The notes under the pieces: generated by a model | Told to the model about the DNA's origin: nothing | Seen by the model: the letters and a program-made list of their open reading frames with translations, nothing else | The model's database searches: none | Assembly (NCBI GenBank): GCA_001579985.1 | Contig: LRSR01007624.1 | Span: 1 to 45,040, forward strand | DNA: 45,040 nt | Direction of reading: 5' to 3' | Origin: Hypsibius dujardini | Lineage: Eukaryota; Tardigrada; Eutardigrada; Parachela; Hypsibiidae | Translations under genes and position numbers: made by a program | Shown: positions 44,227 to 45,040 of the stretch, in pieces | Position numbering within the stretch: position 1 is the first letter of the stretch | Layout of the letters: every line of letters starts with the position of its first letter

Positions 44227-45040
44227 CTGTGGAAAGTATGAATGAGTGAATGGCGGGAGGGAGGGGGACATTTTGAAGGACTTGAACACCATTTAGACGC
44301 GATTATTATCTGGCTGTCAGGTTGCATTATTGCCCACAAACCGACACGACAAAAAGCCGCGTGCGCAGTGTTGCTCTTTCATTTTTCTCCTTGCAATCCA
44401 GACAAACGATCATGATGTATGTGTTTGATATGTCTTGGCATGTGGTAATAACGCCGGTCTAAGTTGCCTTGTAGATGAAAATCGAGAGAACTACTAGGGC
44501 GAAGGGAAAACTTCATCGATCCACAGACAAAATGAGATGCCGAGTGTTTTTTTTCAATATTTTAATAAACTTATTAGAACACGCTGTTTTTGAGGTTTCT
44601 TGATTTTATTAATATATTAAAATATCAAGCGGTCAAATTTTGGGCGCATATATTAAATTAGACAGTATTTAAAATAATAATAATCTTGTGAGCTTTGTTA
44701 ATTAGATTATTAAAATACCAGATTCCTTAACATTAATATATTAACACCGCCAGATTGCATTTTATTATATTGAAACCACGCAGCTCTCTTTTAATATTGA
44801 TCCAAATCCAAAACACATTTAGTAGTGCAATTTAATTTATTAATTTATTAATTTATTAATTAATTTAGTAGTGCAATTTAACAAATCCTGGTGGAATTGG
44901 AGCTAGAATTGAGGAATTGTGATTCAAGTTTCATCAGAGTAATATTAATATATTTTAATATAAAACTGACAGCTATTTTAATAATAGTAATATATTTAAA
45001 AAGGGCCATATGAAGATTTTATATCAAATTAGAAAGTAAT
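44227..45040 (-). other. RIM intron sequence at the window edge, A/T-rich
   Basis: No exon seen. The stretch is A/T-rich with a TTAATTTAT-type tandem near 44830-44862, flanked by two copies of TTTAGTAGTGCAATTTA (44818-44834 and 44864-44880). Confidence 0.7.

Noticed and set aside
1-45040. tRNA, rRNA, CRISPR or bacterial operon signals
   Set aside because: None recognised; the tandem repeats are microsatellites without spacer structure.

Overview
The window comes from an animal nuclear genome. Protein-coding exons are interrupted by GT-AG introns of roughly 40 bp to 3 kb, and the proteins are metazoan: filamin and the synaptic scaffold RIM. Protein similarity suggests an invertebrate bilaterian, perhaps a protostome. 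A tardigrade or other panarthropod would fit, but the sequence alone does not settle this. All four genes I can support lie on the minus strand. I joined exons by hand, checking donor and acceptor dinucleotides and reading-frame phase; every junction in the filamin, RIM and MANSC/LDLa models keeps frame.

Layout from high to low coordinate. 44226-35283 is the 3' part of a RIM (Rab3-interacting molecule) gene: 12 exons encoding 1218 residues with PDZ, C2A and C2B domains. Its N-terminal Rab3-binding zinc-finger exons lie beyond the window edge. About 33232-30997 is an unfamiliar gene whose long exon encodes polyserine carrying two near-identical six-cysteine modules; its 5' end is unresolved. 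27130-25379 is a five-exon type I membrane protein (433 residues) with signal peptide, MANSC domain, LDL-receptor class A module and one transmembrane helix, resembling LRP11. 21408-1590 is a complete 33-exon filamin of 2733 residues: glutamine-rich tail, two CH domains, about 22 filamin repeats, two hinges and a C-terminal dimerisation repeat.

These genes do not form a pathway. Filamin crosslinks actin under the membrane, RIM organises presynaptic vesicle release, and the other two look like cell-surface or secreted proteins. Much of the noncoding DNA is repetitive. TCTG/CAGA tetranucleotide arrays sit in many filamin introns and one RIM intron. There are several foldback or MITE-like inverted repeats (14.5, 17.9, 22.7, 28.4, 28.9 and 34.0-34.6 kb), a Tc1/mariner-like transposase remnant at 23.0 kb, and minisatellites in RIM introns.

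The most novel items are the polyserine gene with its duplicated cysteine module, a roughly 230-residue Pro/Gly/Gln-rich insertion inside filamin repeat 7 with a possible alternative acceptor, and an interleaved X-Y-X'-Y' inverted repeat near 34 kb.
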